64,000 nucleotides of DNA from Caulobacteraceae bacterium (GCA_019247715.1 JAFBAO010000090.1:62001-126000); one strand, 5' to 3'. Shown: positions 1 through 8,415, numbered from the stretch's first letter. Notes: generated by a model not told the origin, from the letters alone. Numbers and translations: made by a program.

Positions 1-1149
1 GTCCGCGAGGCGATCCGCACCCTGGAAGCCCGCGGCCTGATCCGCGTGCGTCGGGGGCGGCGCGGCGGGACGCGGCTGGCGTGCGACGGTTCGGCGGCGA
101 TGGCCAGCAGCTTGGCCGCCCACTTCACCCTGACCCGCACGCCGCTGCTCGACCTGGCGGAGGCTCAAACCGTCATCGGCTCGCTCGCGGTGGAGTTCGC
201 GGCCGAGAGGATCGACCGCGAAGGCATCGGCGCCATCCGCCTGGCCGCCCAGGCCGCCTCGCCCGATCCGGCCAGCATGGAGCAATTCGCCCGGGAGCGG
301 CGACCGCTGCTGAGAGCGATCCTCGACGCCGCCGACAGCAGCGCGCTGAGCGTCCTGATGGAGGGGGTCGGCGCGGCGATCAGAGGGCACATCCCGGTGA
401 AGGCCCTGAGCATGCGCAACCACGAGGCGCAGGTCACCCTCATCCACCGGGACGACGATCGGGTCGTCGAGGCCATCGTCCCCCGGGACGTCACCCAGGC
501 GCGCACCCTCTACGCCTCGGCCCGGACGCACGAGTACGAAATCCTGGGGGCGAACCTGCGCGAAGGATACCTGCTTCAGAGCGCCACGCTCGACGGCGAC
601 GGCAAGCTGGCGGTGAAGATCGCCTACAGCCTCGCCGACGAGATCCGCACGGCGCCCGAGGGGGCGGCGATCGGGCGACAGCAGGATCTCGTCGCCCGCT
701 ACGACTGCTCCACGGCGGTGCTCCGCGAGGCGCTCAGGTTGCTCGAAGCCCATGGGGTCATCACCGTCCATCGCGGCCATGGCGGCGGTGTCCGCGTCGG
801 CGATCCGGATCGCTCGATCCTGCTGGAGGAGATCGGTCGGACGATCGGCGCCGGCGCGGCCCGCCAGGACGTGGCGATGCTGAGGGCGGCGCTGGAGGCT
901 TCGGCGGCGGTCCGCGCCGCGAAGCTCGGGAACATCCTCGCCCCCGGAGACGTGACGAACCAGCTCGGCCGCGCCAGCGCCAACCGAGCCTTCGCGGTCC
1001 TGCTCGCCATCCTGAAGGGCGCCGACAGGCGCGAGCAAGACGGTGAAAGCGAAGCCGACCGGCTTCTCGTCGAGGCGATCGCAGGCGGAGACCACGGGCT
1101 TGCGCGGCGCTACGCCCTGGCGCGTCTCAGCTCCGGCCGGCAGGCATGA
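1..1149 (+). CDS. Tandem-domain GntR/FadR-type transcriptional regulator, 5' partial
   Basis: The gene enters from the left edge, so its start is missing; 382 residues are visible in frame 1. Residues 1-26 (REAIRTLEARGLIRVRRG) are the recognition helix and wing of a first GntR winged helix. A helical ligand-type domain follows. A second complete GntR-like winged helix spans about residues 202-268 (core STAVLREALRLLEAHGVI, wing HRGHGGGVRV), followed by a short helical tail. This double winged-helix layout matches the complete regulator at 41460-42938, so the two are probably paralogues. The stop codon overlaps the ATG of the following GMC oxidoreductase (ATGA), so the two are translationally coupled. 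It probably controls catabolic genes in response to a pathway acid or CoA ester (inference). Confidence 0.8.
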   Translation, partial: VREAIRTLEARGLIRVRRGRRGGTRLACDGSAAMASSLAAHFTLTRTPLLDLAEAQTVIGSLAVEFAAERIDREGIGAIRLAAQAASPDPASMEQFARERRPLLRAILDAADSSALSVLMEGVGAAIRGHIPVKALSMRNHEAQVTLIHRDDDRVVEAIVPRDVTQARTLYASARTHEYEILGANLREGYLLQSATLDGDGKLAVKIAYSLADEIRTAPEGAAIGRQQDLVARYDCSTAVLREALRLLEAHGVITVHRGHGGGVRVGDPDRSILLEEIGRTIGAGAARQDVAMLRAALEASAAVRAAKLGNILAPGDVTNQLGRASANRAFAVLLAILKGADRREQDGESEADRLLVEAIAGGDHGLARRYALARLSSGRQA

Positions 1150-2762
1150 TCGACAAGGCTCGGGATCAGTTCGACTACGTCATCGTCGGCGCCGGCTCGT
1201 CGGGCTCGGCGCTGGCGCACCGGCTCAGCCAGGACCCGGCCCTCCAGGTGTTGCTGATCGAGAGCGGCCCTCCCGACCGCAACCCCCTCATCCGCATGCC
1301 GCGCGGCTACGCGCGGGTGATCGGCGATCCGGCCTATTCCTGGACCTATCCCGTAAAGCGCGCCGGAGGCCTGAACGAGCCCGAGACGCACGTGCGGGGA
1401 CGCACCCTGGGCGGTTCGAGCGCGGTGAACGGCATGGTCTATATGCGCGGCCTGCCGGAAGACTACGACAGCTGGTCCATTCCGGGATGGGGATGGAAGG
1501 ATTTCCTCGCCGCCTTCCGCCAGATCGAGCGCCATGAATTCGGCGCCGACGACACCCGGGGCGGAGATGGTCCCCTGCGCATCTCGGCCCGTCCGCTACG
1601 CCTTCCCCTCATCGACGCGGTGCTGGCCGCTGGCGAGGAGCTGGGCGCGCCCACCCGGCGCGACATCAACGCCCAGTCGGGCGAAGGGCTTGGCTATACC
1701 GTCCGGAACATCTGGCGCGGACGGCGGCAGAGCGCGGCCGAAGCCTTCCTCAAGCCCATCCGCGGACGGCGCACCCTGCACATCCTGACGAACGCCACCG
1801 TGGACCGGATCGCCTTCGAAGGACGGCGGGCGACCGGCGTGGTCATCCGCGGCGCCGAGGGCGCCCGCCTTGTCCGGGCCGGACGGGAGGTGGTCCTGGC
1901 CGCCGGCGCCATCGGCACGCCCAAGCTCCTGCATCTATCGGGGGTGGGACCGGGCGAGCGGCTCAGAAGCTTCGGGCTGCCGGTGATCCTGGATGCGCCG
2001 GAGGTGGGGCGCAATCTGTCCGACCACCGGGTGCTGTCCATGAAGTTCCGCGTCACGGGCGGCAGTCACAATCTGGAATTCAGCGGCTGGCGGCTCTACC
2101 GAAACGTGCTGCAGCAGACCCTCCTGGGCGGCGGCCCGATGAGCCATCCGGCCTTCGAGGCCGGCGGCTACGTGCGCACGGAGCCGGGTCTGGCTTCGCC
2201 GGACGCGCGGCTGCTGATCGGTCCGTTCACCGTGGATGGCTCGGCGAGGCGCCTCAGCATGGAGCGCGAGCCCGGCCTCACCATCGGCGGCTATCAGATG
2301 CGGCCCCAGAGCCGAGGCTACATCGAGCTCGCCTCGCCGGATCCCGACGCCGCCCCCATCATCCACACCAACGCCCTCAGCCATCCCGAGGACGTCCGAT
2401 CCTCCATCGGCATGGTCCGCTACATCCGTCGCCTGGCGGCGGCGCGCGCCCTCGCGCCCTATGCTCCGCGCGAGATCGCCATCGGCGAAGAGCGGACCTC
2501 CGACGAGGCCATCCTCGACGCGTGGAACCGCCAAAGCGGCTCGGGCATGCACATCAGCGGCACCTGCCGGATGGGGAGCGACGCTCAGTCGGTGGTGGAT
2601 ACGCAGTTGCGGGTGCGCGGCCTGGAGGGCCTCAGGATCGTCGACATCTCGGTCCTGCCGGACGTGATTTCCGGCAACACCAACGCCCCGGCCATGGCGC
2701 TCGGCTGGATGGCCGCCGCCGTCATCGCCCAGGCGCCGATAGCGGCGGCCCAGGCGGCGTAG
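1146..2762 (+). CDS. GMC family FAD-dependent oxidoreductase (choline dehydrogenase-like)
   Basis: A 538-residue flavoprotein of normal GMC length. The N-terminal dinucleotide-binding motif GAGSSGSALAHRL (residues 15-27) binds FAD. GRTLGGSSAVNGMVYMRG near 85-102 is GMC signature 1, and GAIGTPKLLHLSGVGP near 253-268 is signature 2. The C-terminal active-site His region (HISGTCRMG, about 468) and Asn region (SGNTNAPAMALG, about 510) are both present. Family members oxidise primary or secondary alcohols to aldehydes or ketones. The ATG overlaps the stop of the upstream GntR-type regulator by 4 bases (ATGA), so the two form an operon. A role in oxidising an alcohol intermediate of the neighbouring catabolic island is inferred; the substrate is unknown. 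Confidence 0.9.
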   Translation: MIDKARDQFDYVIVGAGSSGSALAHRLSQDPALQVLLIESGPPDRNPLIRMPRGYARVIGDPAYSWTYPVKRAGGLNEPETHVRGRTLGGSSAVNGMVYMRGLPEDYDSWSIPGWGWKDFLAAFRQIERHEFGADDTRGGDGPLRISARPLRLPLIDAVLAAGEELGAPTRRDINAQSGEGLGYTVRNIWRGRRQSAAEAFLKPIRGRRTLHILTNATVDRIAFEGRRATGVVIRGAEGARLVRAGREVVLAAGAIGTPKLLHLSGVGPGERLRSFGLPVILDAPEVGRNLSDHRVLSMKFRVTGGSHNLEFSGWRLYRNVLQQTLLGGGPMSHPAFEAGGYVRTEPGLASPDARLLIGPFTVDGSARRLSMEREPGLTIGGYQMRPQSRGYIELASPDPDAAPIIHTNALSHPEDVRSSIGMVRYIRRLAAARALAPYAPREIAIGEERTSDEAILDAWNRQSGSGMHISGTCRMGSDAQSVVDTQLRVRGLEGLRIVDISVLPDVISGNTNAPAMALGWMAAAVIAQAPIAAAQAA

Positions 2763-2803
2763 GACGGGCGCAGGAGCGAGGGGGGGACCGAGCTCCCGAG
2801 GCC

Positions 2804-3136
2804 TCAGCGGCCCCGCGAAAGCGCCTGCACGGGAAGGCCCGCCTCGCGCCACGCCTCGATACCTCCCTTGAGCAACAAGGTCTCGCAGGGAGCGGCCTTC
2901 GCCATCAGCGCGGCGGCGTTCAGCTTGGTGCGGCCGCCCGCCTTGCAGTGAAAGATCATCGTCGAGGCGCCGGGCGCGTCGATCCGCGCGGACGCCAGCT
3001 GCGAGAGCGGCGCATGCGTCGCGCCTGGGATGATTCCCTCGCGCAGTTCGGGGGTCTCTCGGATGTCGACGAGCACGGCGCCCTCGCGGACAAGTGCGGC
3101 CGCCTCTGCCGGCGAAATCTCTCGTGGCGCGTTCAT
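2804..3136 (-). CDS. Single-domain rhodanese (sulfurtransferase)
   Basis: A 110-residue single rhodanese domain. It has the N-terminal VLVDIRE strand, the EGIIPGATHAPL motif and the active-site loop HCKAGGRT with catalytic Cys64. Such proteins accept a sulfane sulfur on the Cys and pass it to thiols, cyanide or sulfite. It is the last gene of a minus-strand pair: its ATG is one base beyond the stop of the BigR-like regulator. A persulfide dioxygenase-like gene lies divergently. In this setting it most likely exchanges sulfur between glutathione persulfide, thiosulfate and sulfite during sulfide oxidation. Confidence 0.9.
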   Translation of the reverse strand: MNAPREISPAEAAALVREGAVLVDIRETPELREGIIPGATHAPLSQLASARIDAPGASTMIFHCKAGGRTKLNAAALMAKAAPCETLLLKGGIEAWREAGLPVQALSRGR

Positions 3137-3137
3137 T

Positions 3138-3479
3138 TCATGATCTCCGGGTCTTGGGGAAGTCGGGGCGGAACAGGTCCTTCAGCAACGCAAGCGCTCG
3201 CAGCACCCGCGGATCGGACACCTGGTAGTAGAGGGTCTGGGCCTCGCGTCTGAAGCTGACGAGCCCGTCGTCCTTCAGCCTCGCGAGGTGCTGGGAAAGG
3301 GCCGACTGGCTGAGTCCGACCTTCTGAGCCAGGGCGTTCACGGACGCCTCCTTCGTCTCCGCCAGCCAGCAAAGCACCAGCAGTCGATTCTCGTTGGCGA
3401 GCAGCTTGAGGAACTCCGCCGCCTCTGCGGCGCAGGTCTCGAACTCCGACAGGCTGGGGGCCGGCGAGCGCAGGCTCAT
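3138..3479 (-). CDS. ArsR-family regulator, BigR/SqrR-like
   Basis: A 113-residue ArsR winged-helix protein with recognition helix QKVGLSQSALSQHLARLKD and wing SFRREAQTLYYQVSD. It matches BigR/SqrR/YgaV-type persulfide sensors in size and in context (persulfide dioxygenase, rhodanese, TauE, SQR). The ATG at 3479 is chosen; an in-frame GTG at 3491 exists but overlaps the only Shine-Dalgarno-like GGAG. Cys residues are at positions 16 and 37 (FETCAAE and VLCWL). The second corresponds to the first redox Cys of SqrR, but the C-terminal helix (ALLKDLFRPDF) has no Cys where SqrR and BigR carry their second. It probably represses the divergent 3566 gene and itself. The sensing chemistry may differ from the dithiol scheme. 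Confidence 0.85.
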   Translation of the reverse strand: MSLRSPAPSLSEFETCAAEAAEFLKLLANENRLLVLCWLAETKEASVNALAQKVGLSQSALSQHLARLKDDGLVSFRREAQTLYYQVSDPRVLRALALLKDLFRPDFPKTRRS

Positions 3480-3565
3480 TTTAGCGTTCACTCCATTAGT
3501 CTTGCCTAAAATTAGTGATCACTCATATATACGTCAAGCCCGTCGCCATGTGGAGGAGATCACCG
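3480..3565. promoter_or_regulatory. Divergent promoter/operator region of the sulfide module
   Basis: This AT-rich stretch in a GC-rich window lies between the ArsR-type repressor and the persulfide dioxygenase-like gene. It holds a perfect 10-bp palindrome AGTGATCACT (3514-3523), two direct ATTAGT copies (3495-3500 and 3511-3516) and a TTAG/CTAA inverted pair (3496-3509). These are plausible binding sites for the BigR-like repressor. The ribosome site GGAGGAG at 3552-3558 decides the ATG at 3566 for the rightward gene. Confidence 0.5.
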
Positions 3566-4483
3566 ATGCCGCCCGCCGCCCGGATCCGCGCGTTCTTCGA
3601 TGAGACCACCAAGACCGTGACGTACCTCGTGTGGGACCCGACGACACGCGAGGGCGCGGTCATCGACCCGGTGCTGGATTTCGACCTGGCGACGGGCCAG
3701 GTGCGCACGCAATCAGTGGACGAGGTGCTCGCCGCCGCGGCCGAGCAAGGGCTTGCTCTGCGCTGGTCGCTGGAGACGCACGCCCACGCCGACCACCTCA
3801 CCGCATCGGCGTTGATCCGCGCCCGCACCGGCGCCGGTATCGGCATCGGCGAGCGCATAACCGCGGTGCAGCAGATCTTCGCACCGGTCTTCGCCGCCAA
3901 GGACCTGGCCCCGGCGGGGGGCGACTTCGACAAGCTGTTCGTGGACGGCGAGCGGTTCGCCATCGGCGGGCTCGAGGCGGAGGTGCTGCACACGCCCGGC
4001 CACACGCCGGCCGACATCAGCTATCGCATCGGCGACGCCGTCTTCGTGGGCGACACCTTGTTCATGCCCGACTACGGAACCGCCCGGGCGGATTTTCCCG
4101 GCGGCGACGCGCGCCAGCTCTACCGCTCGATCCGCCGGTTGCTCAGCCTGCCGCCAAAGACGCGCCTCTTCATGTGCCACGACTACAAGGCCCCCGGGCG
4201 AGCCGACTACGCCTGGGAGACCACGGTCGCCGAGGAAAGGGCCAAGAACATCCAGATCCACGACGGCGTCGCCGAAGAGGCGTTCGCGACCATGCGCCAG
4301 GCGCGCGACGCGGGCCTCGCGGCCCCCGCGCTGCTGCTGCCGTCGATCCAGGTGAACATCCGGGCCGGGCGCTTTCCTCCAGCCGACGCTGACGGGACCC
4401 GCTACATCCGGGTGCCGGTGCGGACGCCCACGGCCGCCGCGGCCCAGGCCGTCGAAGCCGGCGATAAGCCGGGGCGGTCATGA
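3566..4483 (+). CDS. MBL-fold metallo-hydrolase, persulfide dioxygenase (ETHE1/Blh-like)
   Basis: A 305-residue metallo-beta-lactamase-fold protein. It carries the metal ligands HAHADH (residues 72-77), HTPGHT (about 141), the bridging Asp in GDTLF (about 162) and the late His in MCHDYKAPGR (about 203). The ETHE1/Blh group oxidises glutathione persulfide to sulfite with Fe(II) and O2. The ATG at 3566 is preferred over an upstream in-frame start at 3515 because GGAGGAG precedes it with normal spacing. The upstream start would also lie inside the operator palindrome. Its stop overlaps the start of the TauE-type permease (ATGA), so enzyme and exporter are coupled: the enzyme would make sulfite and the permease would export it. 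Confidence 0.88.
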   Translation: MPPAARIRAFFDETTKTVTYLVWDPTTREGAVIDPVLDFDLATGQVRTQSVDEVLAAAAEQGLALRWSLETHAHADHLTASALIRARTGAGIGIGERITAVQQIFAPVFAAKDLAPAGGDFDKLFVDGERFAIGGLEAEVLHTPGHTPADISYRIGDAVFVGDTLFMPDYGTARADFPGGDARQLYRSIRRLLSLPPKTRLFMCHDYKAPGRADYAWETTVAEERAKNIQIHDGVAEEAFATMRQARDAGLAAPALLLPSIQVNIRAGRFPPADADGTRYIRVPVRTPTAAAAQAVEAGDKPGRS

Positions 4484-5259
4484 CTGCGGGCGATCTGCTC
4501 GCCGTCCTCTCGGGCGGCCTGGTCGGCTTTGCGCTCGGCCTGATCGGGGGCGGCGGCTCGATCCTGGCCGTGCCTCTGCTCATCTACGTGGTCGGCGTCG
4601 CTGATCCCCACGTCGCCATCGGCACCAGCGCCCTCGCCGTCTCGGCGAACGCCTTCGCGAACCTCATCCAGCACGCGCGCGTCGGCACCGTGAAATGGCC
4701 ATGCGCGGCCACCTTCGCCGCTTCCGGCGTCGTGGGCGCCCTCGCTGGGTCCACGCTCGGAAAGCTCATGGACGGGCAGAAGCTGCTGGCGCTGTTCGCC
4801 CTCGCCATGGTGGCGGTCGGTATCTCGATGCTGCGGGGCCGCGCGGGGGAAGGCGATCCCGGGGTGCGTCTGGACCTGAAGATGGCGCCGCGGTTGGTCG
4901 GCGGCGGCCTCGCGGTCGGATTCCTTTCCGGCTTCTTCGGGATCGGCGGGGGCTTCCTGATCGTGCCGGCGCTGCTGCTCGGCAGCGGCATGCCGATCCT
5001 GAACGCCGTCGGCTCGTCGCTCTTCTCGGTCGGCGCCTTTGGCCTCACCACCGCGGCCAACTACGCCGCCTCGGGCCTGGTGGACTGGCGCATCGCGGCG
5101 CTCTTCGTGCTCGGCGGCGTGGCGGGCGGATGGGTCGGGATGCGGCTCGCGGTCGGGCTGGCGGGCCAGCGCGGGGCGCTGTCGCGCGTGTTCGCCGTCG
5201 TGCTCTTCGCGGTGGCGGCCTACGTGCTCTACCGCAGCGCCGGGCATCTGTTCGCCTAG
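4480..5259 (+). CDS. TauE/SafE family sulfite exporter-like permease
   Basis: A 259-residue integral membrane protein in two related halves. Each half begins with a glycine-rich membrane segment (GLIGGGGSILAVPLLIYVVG near residue 20 and GFFGIGGGFLIVPALLLG near 145), typical of TauE/SafE (former DUF81). About seven to eight hydrophobic segments are visible. The family exports sulfite, sulfoacetate and related anions across the inner membrane. It overlaps the persulfide dioxygenase-like gene by 4 bases, so it would remove the sulfite that enzyme produces. Confidence 0.88.
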   Translation: MTAGDLLAVLSGGLVGFALGLIGGGGSILAVPLLIYVVGVADPHVAIGTSALAVSANAFANLIQHARVGTVKWPCAATFAASGVVGALAGSTLGKLMDGQKLLALFALAMVAVGISMLRGRAGEGDPGVRLDLKMAPRLVGGGLAVGFLSGFFGIGGGFLIVPALLLGSGMPILNAVGSSLFSVGAFGLTTAANYAASGLVDWRIAALFVLGGVAGGWVGMRLAVGLAGQRGALSRVFAVVLFAVAAYVLYRSAGHLFA

Positions 5260-5263
5260 CTGG

Positions 5264-5348
5264 AGCGTGTTTAGGCCGAGTTCAATCGCCCCTCGATCCG
5301 CTCATCCCGGCGGTATAGGGAGGAGACTCGTCTAAGTCTCAACACGCT
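5264..5348. repeat. Inverted-repeat element between convergent genes (possible terminator)
   Basis: AGCGTGTT at 5264-5271 is matched by its complement AACACGCT at 5341-5348. An inner hairpin GAGACT/AGTCTC lies at 5323-5340. The element sits between the convergent TauE and TolC-like genes. It may end transcription from both sides, or it may be a small repeated element; only one copy was noticed here. Confidence 0.4.
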
Positions 5349-5374
5349 TTAGCCCCGAGCGGCGCGACGGCGCC

Positions 5375-6634
5375 TCAGCCTCCCACCACCGCCAGCAAAC
5401 GGTAGGCCGCGACCACGGTCGCCGCCTCGGCGCGGAGGACGCCGATCCGCGCCGCCAGGGCCTCGCGTTCCGCGTCGAGCAGATCGAGGGTCGGCTTTTC
5501 GGCCACACGCACCTCCTCGCGGACGTTGGCCAGCGCCGCGTCGGCCGCCTTCGCCTGGTCGGCCGCCGCGAGCGAGACGGCGCGCGCGGTCGCCAGCGCG
5601 TGCCAGGCCTCGATGGCGGCCTCCTGGGTCGCATCGCGCGCCTGGTCGAGCGACGCCTGGGCCGCGGCCCGGCCAGACACCGCCTCGGCGACGCGACCGG
5701 CGTGGGCGCCGTCGAACAGCGCCCAGCGGCCTTCGACGCCGATCACGGCGGCGTCGGCGCGGTAGCCGGGCAGGAACCGGTCCCGCACCGAGGCGGCGCT
5801 GGCCACCAGGGCGATGGTGGGCGCCCCGTCGGCGCGGGCCTTGCTGACCCCCCGATCGGCGGCGTCGAGGGCCGAGCGCGCGGCGGCCAGCGTCGGATTG
5901 GCGGCCTCGGCCTTGGCGACGGCCTCGTTGACGTTGGCGGGCAGACCTGACGGCGTCGTCGGCGTCTCCAGCCCCACGGGGTCCACGCCCACGATCGTCT
6001 GGTAGCGCGCTTCGGCGGCGGCCTCATCGCCCTGGACGCGGGCGAGGTCGGCCCGGCCGGCGGCCAGCCGAGCGTTGGCCTGATCGACATCGGTGTGCGG
6101 AGCGTCGCCATCCTGGAACCGCCGCTCGGCCTGCCGGACCACCAGACCGAGCTCCTCGATGTGCCGCTCCTCGAGCGCGATCGCCTGCTGCGTCAGCCGC
6201 ACGGTCTCGAAGGCGGCGGCGACGTCGGCCACCAGAGAAAGCCGCGCCGCGTCATAGGCGGCGGCGGCCGACGCGGCGCCCGCCTTGGCCTGGCCGATGG
6301 CCGCCGAGACCGCGCCGCCGGTGAAGAGAGGCTGGCGCAATTCGACGCCGGCGGTGCTTGGCGTCAGATCCTCGCGCCCGAAGCCGAAGAAGCCGCCGAA
6401 GTCGGTGGGCGCCTTGGCGATCGAGCCTTCCAACGTGATGGTGGGCAGCCAACCCGCCCGCGCCTGGCTGAGCCGGGCGCGCGCGGCGCCCTCCTCGGCC
6501 TGCGCGCGCCTGAGACCCGGGTCGTGCTTCAGCGCCAGCGTGATCGCATCGTCAAGCGTGACCGCATGCGCCGCTAGCGGCGCGAGCGCGACGGCGAGGG
6601 CCGCGGCCAGGAACGGCGGGCGGCGCGCGCTCAT
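5375..6634 (-). CDS. TolC-family outer membrane protein
   Basis: A 419-residue outer-membrane efflux protein. An N-terminal signal peptide (hydrophobic FLAAALAVALAPLAAHA, about residues 7-24) is followed by two OEP repeats with long, Ala-rich helical segments. The first repeat starts TLDDAITLALKHDPGLRRA, and the Pro-Leu-Phe turn ELRQPLFTGG marks the first beta-barrel strand pair. TolC-family proteins form trimers that open a channel through the outer membrane for RND or ABC pumps. It is the last gene of the minus-strand run sqr, DUF2892, tolC-like. It is a likely partner for the RND adaptor and pump at 8416-12805, which start divergently from sqr. Confidence 0.88.
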   Translation of the reverse strand: MSARRPPFLAAALAVALAPLAAHAVTLDDAITLALKHDPGLRRAQAEEGAARARLSQARAGWLPTITLEGSIAKAPTDFGGFFGFGREDLTPSTAGVELRQPLFTGGAVSAAIGQAKAGAASAAAAYDAARLSLVADVAAAFETVRLTQQAIALEERHIEELGLVVRQAERRFQDGDAPHTDVDQANARLAAGRADLARVQGDEAAAEARYQTIVGVDPVGLETPTTPSGLPANVNEAVAKAEAANPTLAAARSALDAADRGVSKARADGAPTIALVASAASVRDRFLPGYRADAAVIGVEGRWALFDGAHAGRVAEAVSGRAAAQASLDQARDATQEAAIEAWHALATARAVSLAAADQAKAADAALANVREEVRVAEKPTLDLLDAEREALAARIGVLRAEAATVVAAYRLLAVVGG

Positions 6635-6635
6635 C

Positions 6636-6839
6636 TCAACGAAACGCTTCGCCCGGCTTGACGCCCAGCTTCCTGAACACGATCGCCGCGGGGCAGAAAC
6701 CGGTGAAGCTCGACTGGATCAGGTTCAGGCCGACGAAGGCGTTCAGCAGGAACCAGGCCGGATGAACGAAATAGCCGAGCGCCAAGCTCGCCAGCACCAT
6801 GCAGCCGGCGAAGACCATGACAGTTCGATCAAGGGACAT
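6636..6839 (-). CDS. DUF2892 / YgaP-like small inner-membrane protein
   Basis: A 67-residue protein made of two hydrophobic segments (MVFAGCMVLASLALGYFV and WFLLNAFVGLNLIQSSF) followed by the conserved end GFCPAAIVFRKLGVKPG. This is the DUF2892 family, which forms the membrane part of the rhodanese YgaP in other bacteria. Here it stands alone. It lies one base from the TolC-like start and downstream of sqr in the same direction. DUF2892 proteins often accompany sulfide-oxidation genes; their activity is not established. Confidence 0.82.
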   Translation of the reverse strand: MSLDRTVMVFAGCMVLASLALGYFVHPAWFLLNAFVGLNLIQSSFTGFCPAAIVFRKLGVKPGEAFR

Positions 6840-7007
6840 TCTCGCAACTCCTCCTTCAGACGCCTGCGGCCGCCTGCGACTGGCGGGGGAAGGCCACGAT
6901 CTGCTGGGCGCTCATCAAAGCGCCGTAGCGACGGCGCTTGGCCCCTCTCGGGTCGCGGCTCGCGCGCGTGCCGTTCGCCGCGCCGCAATGGCGGCGGACG
7001 AACTGGC

Positions 7008-8297
7008 TCACGGGACGGGCGCCTTGAGCTTGCGCGCGCCCATCAGGTCGAGGGCCCATTTCTCGTAAAAGGGCTGGCTCTCCCCGTGGCGGATCTTGTT
7101 CAGGAAGTAGGCCTCGAACGCTCCCTTGGCCGCATGCACCCACCGGCCCTTGGCGGCCCAGTTGACGTTGCGCGGCGGTATCTGCGGCTGGGCGAAGAAG
7201 GCGACGCCCCCGTCGCCGAAGTCGGCGAGGCAGACGGCGTTCCAGGTGGCTTCGTTGCTCGGGCTCTGGCCGGCGATCGCCTGCTTCAGGTTGGCGGCGA
7301 TGGCGGTGACCATGCTCTCGATCATGAAGCCGGTCTTGGGCACGCCCACCGGGACGGGCGTCTTGCCGGTGGGCGCGATGGCGATGCAGACGCCGAGCGC
7401 ATAGACGTTCGGGTAGGTCGGGTTGCGCTGGTTCTTGTCCACGATGACGAAGCCGCGCGGGTTGGTGAGGCCCTCGATCCCCCGCACCGCCGGGACGCCC
7501 CGGAACGCCGGCAGGATCATGGCGTAATTGAACGGCAGGTCGCGCTTCGCCTTGGTCGAGCCGTCTTCGTTCGCCTCCTCGACATGAACGACGCCCGGCG
7601 CCACCGAGGTGATCTTGGCGTTGGTGATCCACTTGATGTCGCGGTTGCGCATCTCGCTCTCGAGCAGGCTCTTGGTGTCGCCGACGCCGTCGAGGCCGAG
7701 ATGGCCGATGTAGGGCTCCGAGGTGACGAAGGTCATCGGGACCTTGTCGCGCAGCCTCCGCTTGCGCAGCTCCGCGTTGAGGATCATCGCGAACTCGTAG
7801 GCCGGGCCGAAGCAGGGCGCGCCCTGGACCGCGCCGACCACGAGGGGCCCCGGCGCCCTGCAGAAGGCCTCGAACGCCTCGCGCGCCTTCTCGGCGTGGT
7901 CGATGTGGCAGATGGATTGGGTGTGGCCGCTTACCGGCCCAAGCCCCTCGATCTCGTCGAAGGCAAGATCGGGGCCGGTGGCGACGACCAGGTAGTCGTA
8001 GGCCATCTCCGTCCCGTCCCCGAGGGTGAGCCGGTTGGCGGCGGGATCCACGCGCGTCGCGCCGCTGGCGTTGAGCGCCACGCCCTTCTTCGCCAGCACA
8101 GGGCCGAGCTTGACCTCGATGGCGGCGCGGTCGCGCCAGCCCACAGCGACCCAGGGATTCGAGGGGACGAAGGAGAAGGCGTCGCCCTGATTGACCACCG
8201 TGATGTCGGCCTTTTCGCCGACCGCTTCCTTGATCTCGAAGGCGGCGATCGAGCCGCCGAGCCCCGCGCCAAGGATGACGATGTGCGGCTTGCCCAT
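7008..8297 (-). CDS. sqr: Sulfide:quinone oxidoreductase-type flavoprotein
   Basis: A 429-residue flavoprotein of the pyridine nucleotide-disulfide reductase fold. FAD is bound by the N-terminal ILGAGLGGSIAAFEIK, and a second region YDYLVVATGPDL follows. Cys residues near positions 160 (GAPCFGPAYEF), 301 (ALGVC) and 355 (AVCLADFG) match the pattern expected for the catalytic Cys residues of SQR. SQR oxidises H2S at the membrane, passes electrons to quinone and leaves persulfide sulfur. The ATG at 8297 begins with MGKPHIVIL. The gene heads the minus-strand run with the DUF2892 and TolC-like genes and lies divergent from the RND adaptor. The rhodanese, persulfide dioxygenase and TauE neighbours support this assignment over flavocytochrome c. 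Confidence 0.85.
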   Translation of the reverse strand: MGKPHIVILGAGLGGSIAAFEIKEAVGEKADITVVNQGDAFSFVPSNPWVAVGWRDRAAIEVKLGPVLAKKGVALNASGATRVDPAANRLTLGDGTEMAYDYLVVATGPDLAFDEIEGLGPVSGHTQSICHIDHAEKAREAFEAFCRAPGPLVVGAVQGAPCFGPAYEFAMILNAELRKRRLRDKVPMTFVTSEPYIGHLGLDGVGDTKSLLESEMRNRDIKWITNAKITSVAPGVVHVEEANEDGSTKAKRDLPFNYAMILPAFRGVPAVRGIEGLTNPRGFVIVDKNQRNPTYPNVYALGVCIAIAPTGKTPVPVGVPKTGFMIESMVTAIAANLKQAIAGQSPSNEATWNAVCLADFGDGGVAFFAQPQIPPRNVNWAAKGRWVHAAKGAFEAYFLNKIRHGESQPFYEKWALDLMGARKLKAPVP

Positions 8298-8353
8298 GAG
8301 CGATCGTTCCTCGCTGACCGGCGCAAGTGTTCGTCAAGTTCCGCCGCAGCGCT

Positions 8354-8367
8354 TTGACCGAGATCAA
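8354..8367. promoter_or_regulatory. FNR/FixK-like box between sqr and the RND adaptor
   Basis: TTGACCGAGATCAA matches the FNR/FixK/ANR consensus TTGAT-N4-ATCAA at 9 of 10 fixed positions. It lies in the 118-base divergent spacer, 57 bases upstream of the sqr start and 49 bases upstream of the adaptor start. It could give oxygen- or NO-responsive control of either or both genes. Confidence 0.55.
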
Positions 8368-8415
8368 GGGACGGACGACCGGCTTGTCCTAAGCGCAAAC
8401 TTGAGGAGGCGCTTG

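Noticed and set aside
6856..6915. A 19-codon minus-strand open frame (MSAQQIVAFPRQSQAAAGV) between sqr and the DUF2892 gene
   Set aside because: It has no homology pattern I recognise and is too short to support as a gene; the spacer may simply be a leader region.
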